Positions 16,280-25,200 are shown, counted from the first letter of the stretch. The stretch is DNA of 49,715 nt from Palsa-661 sp035535015 (GCA_035535015.1 DATLQU010000033.1:1-49715); one strand, 5' to 3'. The notes: generated from the sequence alone by a model not told the origin. Numbers and translations: made by a program.

Positions 16280-17155
16280 ATGCTGGACGCCTCCGACACA
16301 CTGGATCTCGGTTCCCTGCAGGTGCATCGCCTCGGCTTCGGGACCATGCAGCTCACCGGCCCGGGTGTCTGGGGCCCGCCGAAGGACCACGACGGCGCCA
16401 TCGAGGTCCTGCGGAAGGCGGTGACCCTGGGTGTCGACCTGATCGACACCGCCGACTCCTACGGGCCCGATATCGCCGAGGAGCTCATCCGGGAGGCTCT
16501 TCACCCCTATCCGGAGCACATCACCATCGCCACCAAGGCCGGCTTCACCCGGTCCGGCCCCGACCAGTGGGAGGAGTGCGGACGGCCCGAGTACCTGAAG
16601 AGTCAGTGCGAGGGCAGTCTGAAGCGTCTGGGAGTCGACCACATCGATCTGTTCCAGCTGCACCGGATCGACCCCCGTGTGCCGGCCGAGGACCAGTTCG
16701 GTGCGCTCAAGGAGCTACGCGACGCCGGGAAGGTCACCGAGGTCGGCCTGTCCGAGGTGAGCGTGGCCGACGTCGGGAAGGCCCGAACGATCATGCCCGT
16801 CGCCACTGTCCAGAACCAGTACAACCTGGCCCAGCGCGGGGCCGACGATGTCCTCGACTACTGCGAAGAAAACCGGATCGGTTTCATCCCCTGGTTCCCT
16901 CTGGCCAACGGCAGGCTCTCCCGGGAAGGTGGTCCCCTCGACACCGTCGCCCACGAGTTGGGAGCGACGGTGTCCCAGGTCAGTCTGGCCTGGCTGCTGC
17001 GCCGGTCCCCCGTGATGCTTCCCATCCCGGGCACCTCCTCGGTCGAGCACCTCGAGGAGAACTGCGCCGCCGGCGGCGTGTCGCTGTCCCCGGCCCAATA
17101 CGACCAGCTGGTCGACGCCCGGAAGCCGGTGCGCCGGTGGGCACTGGGCGGATGA
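16280..17155 (+). CDS. Aldo/keto reductase
   Basis: A 291-residue NADPH-dependent oxidoreductase with a TIM-barrel fold. The catalytic tetrad is present: Asp56 and Tyr61 in DLIDTADSYGP, Lys86 in ATKAGF, and His128 in LFQLHRIDP. RLGFGTMQLTG opens the barrel, and PIPGTSSVEHLEEN near the end is the cofactor-binding strand of AKR11/YajO-like members. ATG 16280 is preferred over the far longer open frame, because the upstream part is repetitive and GAAGAGA lies upstream. The gene precedes the deacylase by 34 bases and is likely co-transcribed with it. Its substrate is unknown. Confidence 0.9.
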   Translation: MLDASDTLDLGSLQVHRLGFGTMQLTGPGVWGPPKDHDGAIEVLRKAVTLGVDLIDTADSYGPDIAEELIREALHPYPEHITIATKAGFTRSGPDQWEECGRPEYLKSQCEGSLKRLGVDHIDLFQLHRIDPRVPAEDQFGALKELRDAGKVTEVGLSEVSVADVGKARTIMPVATVQNQYNLAQRGADDVLDYCEENRIGFIPWFPLANGRLSREGGPLDTVAHELGATVSQVSLAWLLRRSPVMLPIPGTSSVEHLEENCAAGGVSLSPAQYDQLVDARKPVRRWALGG

Positions 17156-17189
17156 ATGTGAAGGACCGTGGTCGAGAAGGGTGGTGGCC

Positions 17190-18956
17190 GTGACCGCTGA
17201 CCTGGTGATCCGCAACGGCACACTGGCCGACGGCACCGGTGGCCCGTTGCGCCGTGCCGACATCGCCATCACCGGAGAGCGGATCTCCGAGGTCGGTGAC
17301 CAGGTGGCCGGAGGCCGACGGGAACTCGATGCCGAGGGGCTGCTGCTGACACCGGGATTCGTGGACCCCCATACCCACTACGACGGTCAGGCCACCTGGG
17401 ATCCGCTGCTCGCCCCGTCGTCGCATCACGGGGTGACCACTGTGGCCATGGGCAACTGTGGCGTCGGTTTCGCCCCGGTCGAGCCCGATCGCCACGACTG
17501 GTTGATCGCCACCATGGAGGGGGTCGAGGACATCCCCGGGACGGCGCTCCACGAGGGCCTGCGATGGGACTGGGAGTCGTTCCCCGAGTATCTCGACGCC
17601 CTCGAGCGACAGCCGCGGACAATCGACGTGGCCACCCATCTGCCCCATGCGGCGCTGCGCGCCTTCGTCATGGGCGAGCGCGGGGCGGACCCGACCGAGC
17701 ACCCCGACGAGGGGGAGCTCGAGACCATGGCCACGCTGCTCGGCCAAGGCCTCGAGGCCGGCGCCCTCGGTGTCACGACGTCGCGGACCGACCGCCACCG
17801 GACGTCCTGCGGGGAGAACCTCGGAACGCTCCGGGCCCGGGAGCCCGAATTGCTGACCCTGGCCCGAACTCTCCGATCGAGCGGCAGGGGAGTCTTTCAG
17901 TTCCTGAGCGACAGCTACCGGACCACCGACGACGATTTCGCCCGGGCGGAATTCGCCTTGGTGGGCGAGTTCGCCCGGGCCAGCCGACGACCGGTCAGCT
18001 ACACGGTGCAGCAGGATGTCGAGGCGCCGGAACGGTGGCGGGACCTGATGGCCCTGGCCGTCTCCCTGCAGGCCGAGGGCCTCGATGTGAAGGCTCAGGT
18101 CGCCCCCCGGCCCATCGGAGTCCTGCTCGGCCTGGAGGCCTCGGCCAACGTCTTCACCCCGGCCCGGGGATACGCCAAGATCGCCGGCCTTCCTCTGGCC
18201 GAGCGGGTGACGGCGCTGGCCGACCCCGACCGGCGCCAGAAGATCGTGGAGGGCCACGCCCAGCTGACCTCCGGCCCGGACGCCTTCGCCGGCCTGGCCT
18301 TCTTCGGCCGGTTCGACGACATGTACGTGCTCGACGACCCGGTGGACTACAACTTCGATCCCAGCCGGTCTCTCGGGGCCATGGCCCGACGGACCGGCGT
18401 CGATCCCCGCCAGCTCGCCTACGACGTCCAGCTGCGCAACGGCGGTCGCCAGCTGATCTACACACCGCTGTTCAACTTCGCCCACCGCAATCTCGACGCC
18501 ATCCGGGAGATGATCACCTCACCCGTGGCCATGTTCGGTCTCTCCGACGCCGGAGCCCACTGCGGGCAGATCTGTGACGGCAGCATGACCACCACCTACC
18601 TCTCACTGTGGGCCCGCGACCTGGAAGGCCGGGGCGGCGTGCCGGTGGAGACCGTGGTTCACCAGATGACGCGTCGGCCCGCCGCTCACTTCGGCTGGCT
18701 CGACCGTGGGATCGTCGCACCCGGCCTGCTCGCCGATCTCAATCTGATCGATCTGCCGGCCCTCGAGTGCGCCCCACCGGAGATCACCGCCGACCTCCCG
18801 GCCGGCGGCCGGCGTCTGCTCCAGGCGGCCCGGGGCTACCGCTGGACGATCAAGCGGGGGGCGGTGACCTTCGAGGACGGCGTTGCGACCGGTGAGCGTC
18901 CGGGCCAGCTGGTCCGCGGTTCTCAGGCCGGACCGGGGACGTCAACCGCCCGATGA
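17190..18956 (+). CDS. N-acyl-D-amino-acid deacylase-like amidohydrolase
   Basis: A 588-residue member of the D-aminoacylase branch of the amidohydrolase superfamily, which cleaves N-acyl amide bonds of (often D-) amino acids. VDPHTHYDGQATWDP contains the HxH metal ligands, and MGNCGVGFAP contains the Cys that serves as a metal ligand in this subfamily. SDAGAHCGQICDG contains the catalytic Asp. The start GTG 17190 is chosen because GAGAAGG sits 9 bases upstream and the protein then opens with TADLVIRNGTLADGTG; GTG 17181 is the alternative. The TGA overlaps the ATG of the adenylating enzyme (ATGA), indicating translational coupling and a shared pathway. Confidence 0.85.
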   Translation: MTADLVIRNGTLADGTGGPLRRADIAITGERISEVGDQVAGGRRELDAEGLLLTPGFVDPHTHYDGQATWDPLLAPSSHHGVTTVAMGNCGVGFAPVEPDRHDWLIATMEGVEDIPGTALHEGLRWDWESFPEYLDALERQPRTIDVATHLPHAALRAFVMGERGADPTEHPDEGELETMATLLGQGLEAGALGVTTSRTDRHRTSCGENLGTLRAREPELLTLARTLRSSGRGVFQFLSDSYRTTDDDFARAEFALVGEFARASRRPVSYTVQQDVEAPERWRDLMALAVSLQAEGLDVKAQVAPRPIGVLLGLEASANVFTPARGYAKIAGLPLAERVTALADPDRRQKIVEGHAQLTSGPDAFAGLAFFGRFDDMYVLDDPVDYNFDPSRSLGAMARRTGVDPRQLAYDVQLRNGGRQLIYTPLFNFAHRNLDAIREMITSPVAMFGLSDAGAHCGQICDGSMTTTYLSLWARDLEGRGGVPVETVVHQMTRRPAAHFGWLDRGIVAPGLLADLNLIDLPALECAPPEITADLPAGGRRLLQAARGYRWTIKRGAVTFEDGVATGERPGQLVRGSQAGPGTSTAR

Positions 18957-20512
18957 GCACCGATCTCCTTTCGTCGGTCCTCGAGCAGGCCCGCAGCGGT
19001 CCTGAGCTTCCCGCCGTCAGGGACCTCGATCGCGCCCTGACCTACGGCGCCCTGGTCGACGAGGTCGCCACGGTGGCCGGTGGGCTCCACGCCCTCGGCG
19101 TCACCGAAGGTGACCGGGTGGCACTCCAGCTCCCCAACTCCGTCGATTTCGTGGTGGCATCGTTGGCCACCTTGTGGCTGGGTGCGCTGTTCGTCCCCCT
19201 GGCCGTGACCGACCCGGAGGCGAGGACCGACGTCATCGTGGCCGACTGTGCCCCGGCTGTCGTGATCACCGGCGAAGATCCGGAGGATAACGACCGTCCC
19301 GATCGTCCGCCACGGCTGTCATGGGTTCGGTACTCGGAGCTGAAGACCCGAACGTCGAAGCTGCTGCCGCCCCCCGTCTCCAGCTCCCCCGAGCGCGCGG
19401 CCTACGCCATCTATACGTCGGGGACCACGGCCTCGCCGAAAGGTGTGCTGATCAGCAACAGAGCCTTCCTGGCCGCTGTCCACTCGACGGCGGAGGCGCT
19501 GGGCCTCGGGCGGCTCACCCGGACCCTGTGCGTCTCGCCGTTCCACTTCGACGGGTCGTTCGGCACCTTGTTCCCGACCCTCTTCGTCGGTGGCGCCGTG
19601 GTCATCCGACCGCGCGAAGCACTGCTCTTTCCGCGGACGTTCTTCCGGACCGTCCAACGCGAGGGCATCAGCTACACCGGCTTCTCGCCCACCTACCTGA
19701 AGTTGCTGCTGGCCAGCCCCCACATGCAAGAGCTGAATAGCGGCACCCTCGAGATCATCGCCCTCGGCGGCGAGGCCAGTGCCCTGGCCGATATCAGAGC
19801 GCTGTGGGACGCGGTCCCGAGGCTCCGGGTGTTCAATCGCTACGGTCCGACCGAGACCACCATCGCCGTCACCCACGTCGAGCTCACCCCGGAACTGCTG
19901 GCCGACGGCACGGTGCCCATCGGGCGACCCCACCCCGGGGTGACCTTCCACATCGTCGACGACCGGGGCCTCCTGGTGGACTCGCTGGGCCAGACCGGCG
20001 AGCTCTACATCGGGGGGAACCAGCTGATGACCGGCTACTGGGGGGCGCCGGAGCTCACCCGGGAGGTGATCCGGGCCGACCTGATTCCCGGGGAGACCGT
20101 CTACCGAACCGGCGATCTGGTCTTTCGCAACGAGCGGGGCGACTACGTCTACGTCGACCGGGCCGACCGGGTGATCAAGAGGTTCGGGGTGCGGATCTCG
20201 CTTCTCGAGCTGGCCGACGCCATGCGCGGCCTGTCCGGCGTGTCCGATGCCGCCTGTCTGGTGTTCGACAATGACGGGGAGGTGGGCATCGCCGCCTTCG
20301 TGGTGACCGATGGTTCGGTGTCGGCGTCGGAGCTGCGCCCCGGTGCCGCCGGACAGCTGCCCGACACCATGCTCCCCGACCGGATCGATCTCGTCGACCA
20401 ACTCCCGCTCACCTCGTCCAGCAAGCTCGACGAGCGGCGCCTGCTGGCCGACGCCGGCCTGCAGGTACTCGCCACCCCCGCCCCTCAGGCGACCGTCTCC
20501 CAGCCCGGCTGA
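18953..20512 (+). CDS. Stand-alone amino-acid adenylation enzyme (ANL superfamily)
   Basis: A 519-residue acyl/aminoacyl-AMP-forming enzyme resembling NRPS A-domains and DltA. Core motifs in order: YTSGTTASPKGV (P-loop), FHFDGSFGT, FNRYGPTETT, YRTGDLVF, and the A10 lysine Lys491 in LTSSSKLDERRL. Asp200 in FHFDG aligns with the Asp that binds the alpha-amino group in NRPS A-domains, so an amino acid is the likely substrate. No carrier protein or condensation domain is attached or nearby. The start overlaps the deacylase stop. It might activate the amino acid released by the deacylase, or transfer to an unlinked carrier; this is inference. Confidence 0.88.
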   Translation: MSTDLLSSVLEQARSGPELPAVRDLDRALTYGALVDEVATVAGGLHALGVTEGDRVALQLPNSVDFVVASLATLWLGALFVPLAVTDPEARTDVIVADCAPAVVITGEDPEDNDRPDRPPRLSWVRYSELKTRTSKLLPPPVSSSPERAAYAIYTSGTTASPKGVLISNRAFLAAVHSTAEALGLGRLTRTLCVSPFHFDGSFGTLFPTLFVGGAVVIRPREALLFPRTFFRTVQREGISYTGFSPTYLKLLLASPHMQELNSGTLEIIALGGEASALADIRALWDAVPRLRVFNRYGPTETTIAVTHVELTPELLADGTVPIGRPHPGVTFHIVDDRGLLVDSLGQTGELYIGGNQLMTGYWGAPELTREVIRADLIPGETVYRTGDLVFRNERGDYVYVDRADRVIKRFGVRISLLELADAMRGLSGVSDAACLVFDNDGEVGIAAFVVTDGSVSASELRPGAAGQLPDTMLPDRIDLVDQLPLTSSSKLDERRLLADAGLQVLATPAPQATVSQPG

Positions 20513-20525
20513 GCCGAGCGAACCC

Positions 20526-21281
20526 TCAGGCGGCGCTGAAGACCCAACGGGGTCGGGACCAGAGCTGCAGGTACTCGACCACCGTGAAACCGAGTTGCCG
20601 GTAGAGCTTCTCCCCCACCGCAGAGGAATGCAGAAGCGATCCCGACGCACCCTCCTCGAACTGCTGTCGGAAGACGGCTTCGAGCAGGAGCCGGCCGTAG
20701 CCACGCTTCTGAAGAGCGGACCGGGTGGCCATTGACCAGATCACGATGAACCCCTCCTGGCGAACGGTGGTGACGCAGGAGACAAGTTGCCCGTCGGCGT
20801 AGAAGCCCCAGGCGGCCATGTCAGGACTACCGACAGAGGCGTCGGGGATGGCCGCCTCCGCCGTCGCCGCGTCCAGAACGTAGTTGTCGGCGAGCAACTC
20901 GCGGGCGTCAGGCAGATCGGCCAGAGCCAACGGTCTGGCTCCGGTGGTGTCCGATGCCGACAGGACCGGCTCTCTCAATGCCATCAGGGGCAGGGCACCG
21001 ACCGTTATCCACCCACTGTCGGTCAAGGTCTGTGCCGTGGCCAGGCCCGGACCCACCAACATGATGATGGCCGGCTTCTTCAGAGCCAGAACGGGCTCGA
21101 GGCAGTGTTCGGTCAGCAGCTCGGGACGAGACGAGTGGCAACAGGCCAGGTTGTAATTGACGTTCCTCTGGCCGCTGCAGGCTCTCCACCAGTCGTCGTG
21201 GACCACGAGGAGATCCGGCCGCGCCCAGATACGGGCCGCCGATCCGAGCAGCCGCCACAAGTCAGACGCCGTGGGGGACAC
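20526..21281 (-). CDS. GNAT family N-acetyltransferase
   Basis: A 251-residue protein whose C-terminal 130 residues carry a GNAT domain: CVTTVRQEGFIVIWSMAT as the central strands, then KRGYGRLLLEAVF as the acetyl-CoA loop (Q/RxxGxG/A type, with GYG), and GEKLYRQLGF near the end. The N-terminal 115 residues are an unassigned region that may be a second, degenerate GNAT fold. The start GTG 21281 follows the stop of the upstream minus-strand gene by eight bases, so the two form an operon. They converge with the adenylating-enzyme gene, only 13 bases away. The acyl acceptor is unknown. Confidence 0.85.
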   Translation of the reverse strand: MSPTASDLWRLLGSAARIWARPDLLVVHDDWWRACSGQRNVNYNLACCHSSRPELLTEHCLEPVLALKKPAIIMLVGPGLATAQTLTDSGWITVGALPLMALREPVLSASDTTGARPLALADLPDARELLADNYVLDAATAEAAIPDASVGSPDMAAWGFYADGQLVSCVTTVRQEGFIVIWSMATRSALQKRGYGRLLLEAVFRQQFEEGASGSLLHSSAVGEKLYRQLGFTVVEYLQLWSRPRWVFSAA

Positions 21282-21289
21282 GGTCCGAT

Positions 21290-21925
21290 CTACTCGGGGA
21301 GGGTGTAGGTGTTTTCGAGTTCGTCCTGGACCACGGTGGCGATGGTGGCGCTGGTGTCGACCACCAGCTCCTCCCCGAGGATCCGGCGGCGGTAGCTCCA
21401 GCCCTCGGGAAGGGCCAACCGCCCGCCCAAGGAGGGAAGGCTCTCCTCGGTGAGGGTGGGGTCGACCGCGATGCAGTAGGCCTGCATGACATAGGCCAAC
21501 CCGTCCGGGTTCAGCAGCTCGTAGACGGGCGATCCCTTGTCGAAGAAGAAGACGGCCCCGCGGTTGACGTAGCGCTCCAGGTAGGGCTGGACCGAGGGAT
21601 TGTCGCCGAGGTCCACCGTGGCGATGCGGCGCATGGTCAGGCCGTTGAAGTCCCGGATCACCGGATCCACCACCGCCGTCTTCTGGCCCAGGCCGTCGAG
21701 CATCCAGTGGCGGGGCCCGTTGAGCTTGACGAAGAGTGCCCCCATCTCCTGGGCGATCACGGCCGGGTCGAGGGTCAGCCAGAGCTCCTGAGGGCAGTCG
21801 TTGAGCATCTGGGTTCCGTAGACCTCGGCTCGGAGACCGGCGTCGGAATGGAAGACGGCGAGGACCTCGCCGTAACGGACCCCGCGCATATCGGAGATCA
21901 GACGGGGGGTGGCTTCAGTGGCCAT
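21290..21925 (-). CDS. Conserved hypothetical protein, 211 aa
   Basis: A soluble 211-residue protein of a family I know only as conserved hypothetical in actinobacteria and proteobacteria. It reads RYGEVLAVFHSDAG, then LNDCPQELW, KLNGPRHWMLD, a VFFFDKGSPVYELLNPDG segment, YVMQAYCIAVDP, and LPEGWSYRRR before a C-terminal VVQDELENTYTL. There is no nucleotide-binding loop, signal or membrane segment. It starts at ATG 21925, with GAAGGG upstream, and is followed after eight bases by the GNAT gene, so the two are probably co-expressed. No function can be given. Confidence 0.8.
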   Translation of the reverse strand: MATEATPRLISDMRGVRYGEVLAVFHSDAGLRAEVYGTQMLNDCPQELWLTLDPAVIAQEMGALFVKLNGPRHWMLDGLGQKTAVVDPVIRDFNGLTMRRIATVDLGDNPSVQPYLERYVNRGAVFFFDKGSPVYELLNPDGLAYVMQAYCIAVDPTLTEESLPSLGGRLALPEGWSYRRRILGEELVVDTSATIATVVQDELENTYTLPE

Positions 21926-22115
21926 GGGGAACGGACCCTTCGCTCAGATGGTCGACGCCACAACCTAGTGCTCAACCAGAACGCGTCAACGATGCCCGAC
22001 GCCGGGCACCCGACGCCGGACAAGGACAACCGCCCCGGGGCCCGCCGGCGTCCTCGCCGGACGATCAGGTGGACCCGTCAGCTGGGCTGACCGGGCGGGC
22101 TGTCGATGAATGTCA

Positions 22116-23112
22116 TCATTTGGTCCGGACCGGCGGCGTGGCCGGTGCCGTGGTCTCGGAGACGATGGAGCTGCCCGGTGCGGCCAGGCCGGCGATGGTG
22201 CAGACGCCGGCGGCGCCGGCGGTACCGGTCCCGAGGGCCGTGATCCTGCCCGGGTCGCTCGAGGCGAAGGCCGTGAAGGTCGCCCCGATCAGCGGGATGC
22301 CGGCGACGTCGGTCTTGGTCACCACGATCTGGCCGTCCGGCGAGGTGACCTGCTTGGTCGACGGAACGCAGAGCTCGGACAGCTTCTTGATCTTGACCGC
22401 GCCCGTTCCGAACTGGTTCTGGCCAAAGACGGTCGGGGCCCGGACGGCGCCCACCTTGAGCGAGAAGCAGACCAGATGCGGGTCGTTGAAGTTGGTGGGA
22501 ACGGCGCCGACCAACGGGCTCAACGCCTTGGCCGTGGGGAGACAGAGCAGGTTGGGGATGACCACCGTCGCCTTCACCGGCTTGGCCATGAACTGGTCCT
22601 GCAGGGTCAGCGACGGCGGGGCGAAGCGGGTGGTCGTGTTGGGGTCGACCCGGACGGTGTAACAGAGGAAGTGGTCGAGTCCGGGTGGCTGGACCTGGGT
22701 CTGGTTGGGCGGACCCTGGAGGCTCTTCCACGTCGGTAGGCACAGAACGACAGCCGGCAGGGGTGTCGAGAGTCTCGCTGCCGAATTGATTGGTGACCGA
22801 CACCTGGTAGGTCGGCTGGGTGACCACGGAGGTCTTCTGCACCGGGTTGCAGTGGAAGGCGATCTTGCCAACCGCCGTCAGAAGGCCTTTCGGCGCGAAC
22901 TGGTTGGACAACTCGACCGCCCCCGGCGGGGAGAAGGGGGCCGCCCCGGTGGCCGACTTGGCGGCCGCCGCGAGGTAACAGGTGAAGTGGTCCAGGGTCG
23001 TCGTGGTCCCGTTCTTCACCGCCGCCGGTGCGGCGTTCTGGGCTCCGGCGCCCGGCCTCTGGACGTTACGCCCATGCCGCGGGGTCGTCCATGGGTTTGT
23101 GACCACCGGCAA
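22116..23112 (-). pseudogene. Frameshifted repeat surface protein (DUF7450-like modules plus Cna-B-like tail)
   Basis: Two minus-strand frames join into one protein. The upstream frame gives LDHFTCYLA, FHCNP and VTNQFGSETLD. The downstream frame continues LPAVVLCLPT, LDHFLCYTV, LQDQFM, LLCLPTAKALSP and LSELCVPSTK. These repeat a DHF.CY...DQF...LLC.P module seen in DUF7450-type repeats. A final region (IVVTKTDVAGIPLIGATFTAF) resembles a SpaA/Cna-B prealbumin-like domain. The switch needs one base removed in the GGGG run at 22760-22763, so either one extra base is present (mutation or sequencing error) or the gene is dead. The N-terminus lacks a signal peptide, which also suggests damage. Confidence 0.7.
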
Positions 23113-23113
23113 T

Positions 23114-23151
23114 TAGTTCATCGGTACGTCACTAGTTCATCGGTACGTCAC
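23114..23151. repeat. Two tandem copies of a 19-bp repeat
   Basis: TAGTTCATCGGTACGTCAC is present twice in immediate succession, directly upstream of the repeat surface protein pseudogene. It may be a duplicated operator or promoter segment, or slippage. Confidence 0.8.
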
Positions 23152-23262
23152 CCCGCTTGTCACACCTGTCGTCTCTTTGCGTCACAAGAGGCTGACAAGA
23201 GGTGGCCGTGGCGCTCTGTCGACAAGCTGTTCGTCAGGACGATTGCACCGGACAAGAAGTGT

Positions 23263-23754
23263 CTAGGCGTTGGTCCGCGTTGGCCTCTCGGCGACCTCAC
23301 GCATGCGCTCCAGCGTCTGCTGCATACCCGCTCGAAGATCGGAACGACGATCCTTGCGGCCGAAGAGGGTTCCTATGAGAAACCAACCGAACCGGGAGAG
23401 CGGTCGGGTGACGAGATAGGACTCGGTGACCTTGGTGCCGCCGTCCTGCGCTTCGAATCGGTAGCTCCATTCGACGGTGCCGGCGAGGATCTCGGTGCGG
23501 GAGACGACGAAGGCACGTCCGGGATCAACCAGCGTGACCACCGGCTTGTTGGTCCATGGTGGCCTCCGCGGGACCTTGTTGCGCGCCGCGAAGCGAGCCC
23601 CGACAGCCGGACCCGTCGCCCCGTCGAGCCAACGGCAGCGGAGAATTTCGGGGCTGAATTCGGGCATGCGGGTGACGTCGGCCACGAGCTCGTAGACGAC
23701 CTCGGGCGGAGCGGCGATGTGGGCGGTGACGGTGTCGTGGTCGAGCGACTGCAT
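23263..23754 (-). CDS. SRPBCC family protein (polyketide cyclase/START-like)
   Basis: A 163-residue protein with the helix-grip fold pattern: AHIAAPPEVVYELVADVTRMPEFSPE at the N-terminus (the classic SRPBCC opening), RFAARNK, and a C-terminal long helix ending LERMREVAE. Such proteins bind hydrophobic ligands or act as cyclases/dehydratases. ATG 23754 is selected because AAAGGAGA lies upstream and the SRPBCC fold begins right there; the longer open frame upstream runs through the neighbouring gene out of frame. It is the last gene of the TetR-MBL-SRPBCC cluster, 35 bases after the MBL gene. Confidence 0.88.
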   Translation of the reverse strand: MQSLDHDTVTAHIAAPPEVVYELVADVTRMPEFSPEILRCRWLDGATGPAVGARFAARNKVPRRPPWTNKPVVTLVDPGRAFVVSRTEILAGTVEWSYRFEAQDGGTKVTESYLVTRPLSRFGWFLIGTLFGRKDRRSDLRAGMQQTLERMREVAERPTRTNA

Positions 23755-23789
23755 CAGGTCTCCTTTGTGGTGTCGTATGGCGAAACGGG

Positions 23790-24530
23790 TCAGCGGGAGA
23801 GCACGGGTTGGTTGAATCGGACGTCCATGTCGTCGGCCAGGGCGCGCAGAACGCTGCCGCCGTCGCCCGCGAAAGAAGAGCCGTGCATGGTGGCCAGCGT
23901 GGACGGCTCGAGATCGGCCAGTCGGTGGATGGTCGGCGCCGTCTGCGGAGTCAAGCCGGTGGAGCGGAAGAGGTCCTCCGCCCCGGCGGCCGCCTCGACG
24001 ATGCCGGGATCGTCGGTGAGCGCCGGTCCGTCGCCGAGCTGGGTTAGAAGGTCGCCGCAGAAGAGGGTGGTCGTGGTCTGTTCGTAGAGCACCCGGGCGT
24101 CCCAGCCGTGGGGAACATGGGGCGTGTCGAGGTGTTGGACGCGGTGGCGGCCGAGCTCGAGAACCTGGCCGTCGGCCAGGGGCACGGGGGCTCGGTCGGC
24201 CAGGTCGTCCAGCGAGACCATGCAACCAGTGGCCCCGTGGGCGATCTCGGCGCGGGGGGCCGCGGCCAGGAACAGGTTCATGGCGCCGCACTCGTCGGAC
24301 TCGAGATGGCCGAAGGTGATCCAACGGAGCCGCTCGATGGCAACGACGGAGGACAGCGCTTCCGAGACCAGGGGGAACATGGCACGAGGGCCCGTGTGGA
24401 AGAGCAGGGGCTCGTCATCGTCGATGAGGAACTGATTGAACGTGAAACCACTGGGACCGATACTCGGGACGAAGGTGGACAGTCGATAGAGACCGTCACC
24501 GATCTCGTCGACCTGTGTCTGCATCATCAT
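23790..24530 (-). CDS. MBL-fold di-iron protein, ODP/FprA-like without flavodoxin domain
   Basis: A 246-residue metallo-beta-lactamase-fold protein. FGHLESDECG is the HxExD iron-binding motif of the ODP (oxygen-binding di-iron) branch, as in flavodiiron proteins, with the usual following His replaced by Glu. HVPHGWD, FCGDLLTQLG (bridging Asp) and TMHGSS supply further ligands. There is no flavodoxin or rubredoxin domain, so any oxygen/NO reductase or sensor role would need an external electron donor. AAGGAGG precedes three consecutive ATG codons; the second or third may be the real start. It overlaps the end of the TetR gene by about 35 bases, so they are co-transcribed. Confidence 0.85.
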   Translation of the reverse strand: MMMQTQVDEIGDGLYRLSTFVPSIGPSGFTFNQFLIDDDEPLLFHTGPRAMFPLVSEALSSVVAIERLRWITFGHLESDECGAMNLFLAAAPRAEIAHGATGCMVSLDDLADRAPVPLADGQVLELGRHRVQHLDTPHVPHGWDARVLYEQTTTTLFCGDLLTQLGDGPALTDDPGIVEAAAGAEDLFRSTGLTPQTAPTIHRLADLEPSTLATMHGSSFAGDGGSVLRALADDMDVRFNQPVLSR

Positions 24531-25146
24531 GTGCCTCCTTGGCCCTGGACCGGGCCGGTCTGTTCGGTGAGATCGCGGCTATGAACATGTCGACGGCGAG
24601 GTCGATGAGCCGACCCCAGCGCTGGCCTCCGGGGTCGTTGGCCAGTTGCTGGTTGATCAGGCCACTGATCAGGGCGGTCCACAGATCCATGGCGTCGGGA
24701 TGGGTGATGCCGTGTTCGACCAACAGCCTCTGGACACGGGCGCTCAGCTCGACGGCCGGTGCGTAGGACTCGGGAGAGGGTTCGAATCCGGGAAGTGTGC
24801 GGAGGAACAAGAGCTGGGTGCGGGCGGGGTCGACCGTGGCGAAGTCGAACATTCGGTGGGCGTTCTCCCGCAGTGCCCCCCGCAGTGTGCGGCTCTTGCT
24901 CTTGGCTGTGGCGGCGGCGAGCGCCTCGCGCATTCCCTGGCCGAACATGGCGTCGTAGATGGCGTTCTTCGAGGCGAAGTACTCGTAGAGAGACGGTGCC
25001 CGCATGCCGATGCTGGCGGCCAGATCCCGGAGGGAGAACTCGGTGAGGCCCTGGGTGCGGGCCAGCGTCCAGGCGGCCTCGAGGATCTCCTCCTTGGTGG
25101 TCTGGCGCCGCCGGGCCCGGCGATCGATGACGGGGGGCGCTGTCAT
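24496..25146 (-). CDS. TetR family transcriptional regulator
   Basis: A 216-residue repressor. The N-terminal helix-turn-helix reads EEILEAAWTLARTQGLTEFSLRDLAASIGMRAPSLYEYFASKNAIYDAMF, shown here only by its key parts: ILEAA, FSLRDLA and SLYEYF are family hallmarks. The C-terminal ligand domain contains FLRTLPGFEPSPESYAP and a Trp-containing dimerisation helix. ATG 25146 is used; earlier in-frame starts at 25182 and near 25170 would run through an inverted repeat that looks like its own operator. It overlaps the start of the MBL gene, suggesting autoregulation and control of the MBL and SRPBCC genes. Confidence 0.88.
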   Translation of the reverse strand: MTAPPVIDRRARRRQTTKEEILEAAWTLARTQGLTEFSLRDLAASIGMRAPSLYEYFASKNAIYDAMFGQGMREALAAATAKSKSRTLRGALRENAHRMFDFATVDPARTQLLFLRTLPGFEPSPESYAPAVELSARVQRLLVEHGITHPDAMDLWTALISGLINQQLANDPGGQRWGRLIDLAVDMFIAAISPNRPARSRAKEAHDDADTGRRDR

Positions 25147-25159
25147 CTCGGTCTGAGTT

Positions 25160-25197
25160 CCTAACATCATTAGGAGTATCACATGTTGTTAGGAGTA
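25160..25197. promoter_or_regulatory. Putative TetR operator
   Basis: A perfect inverted repeat CCTAA-CATCA-TTAGG spans 25160-25174. The half-site extension TTAGGAGTA (25170-25178) is repeated at 25189-25197, 19 bp apart. It sits immediately upstream of the TetR start at 25146, the classical position for an autoregulatory site. Confidence 0.7.
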
Positions 25198-25200
25198 CTG

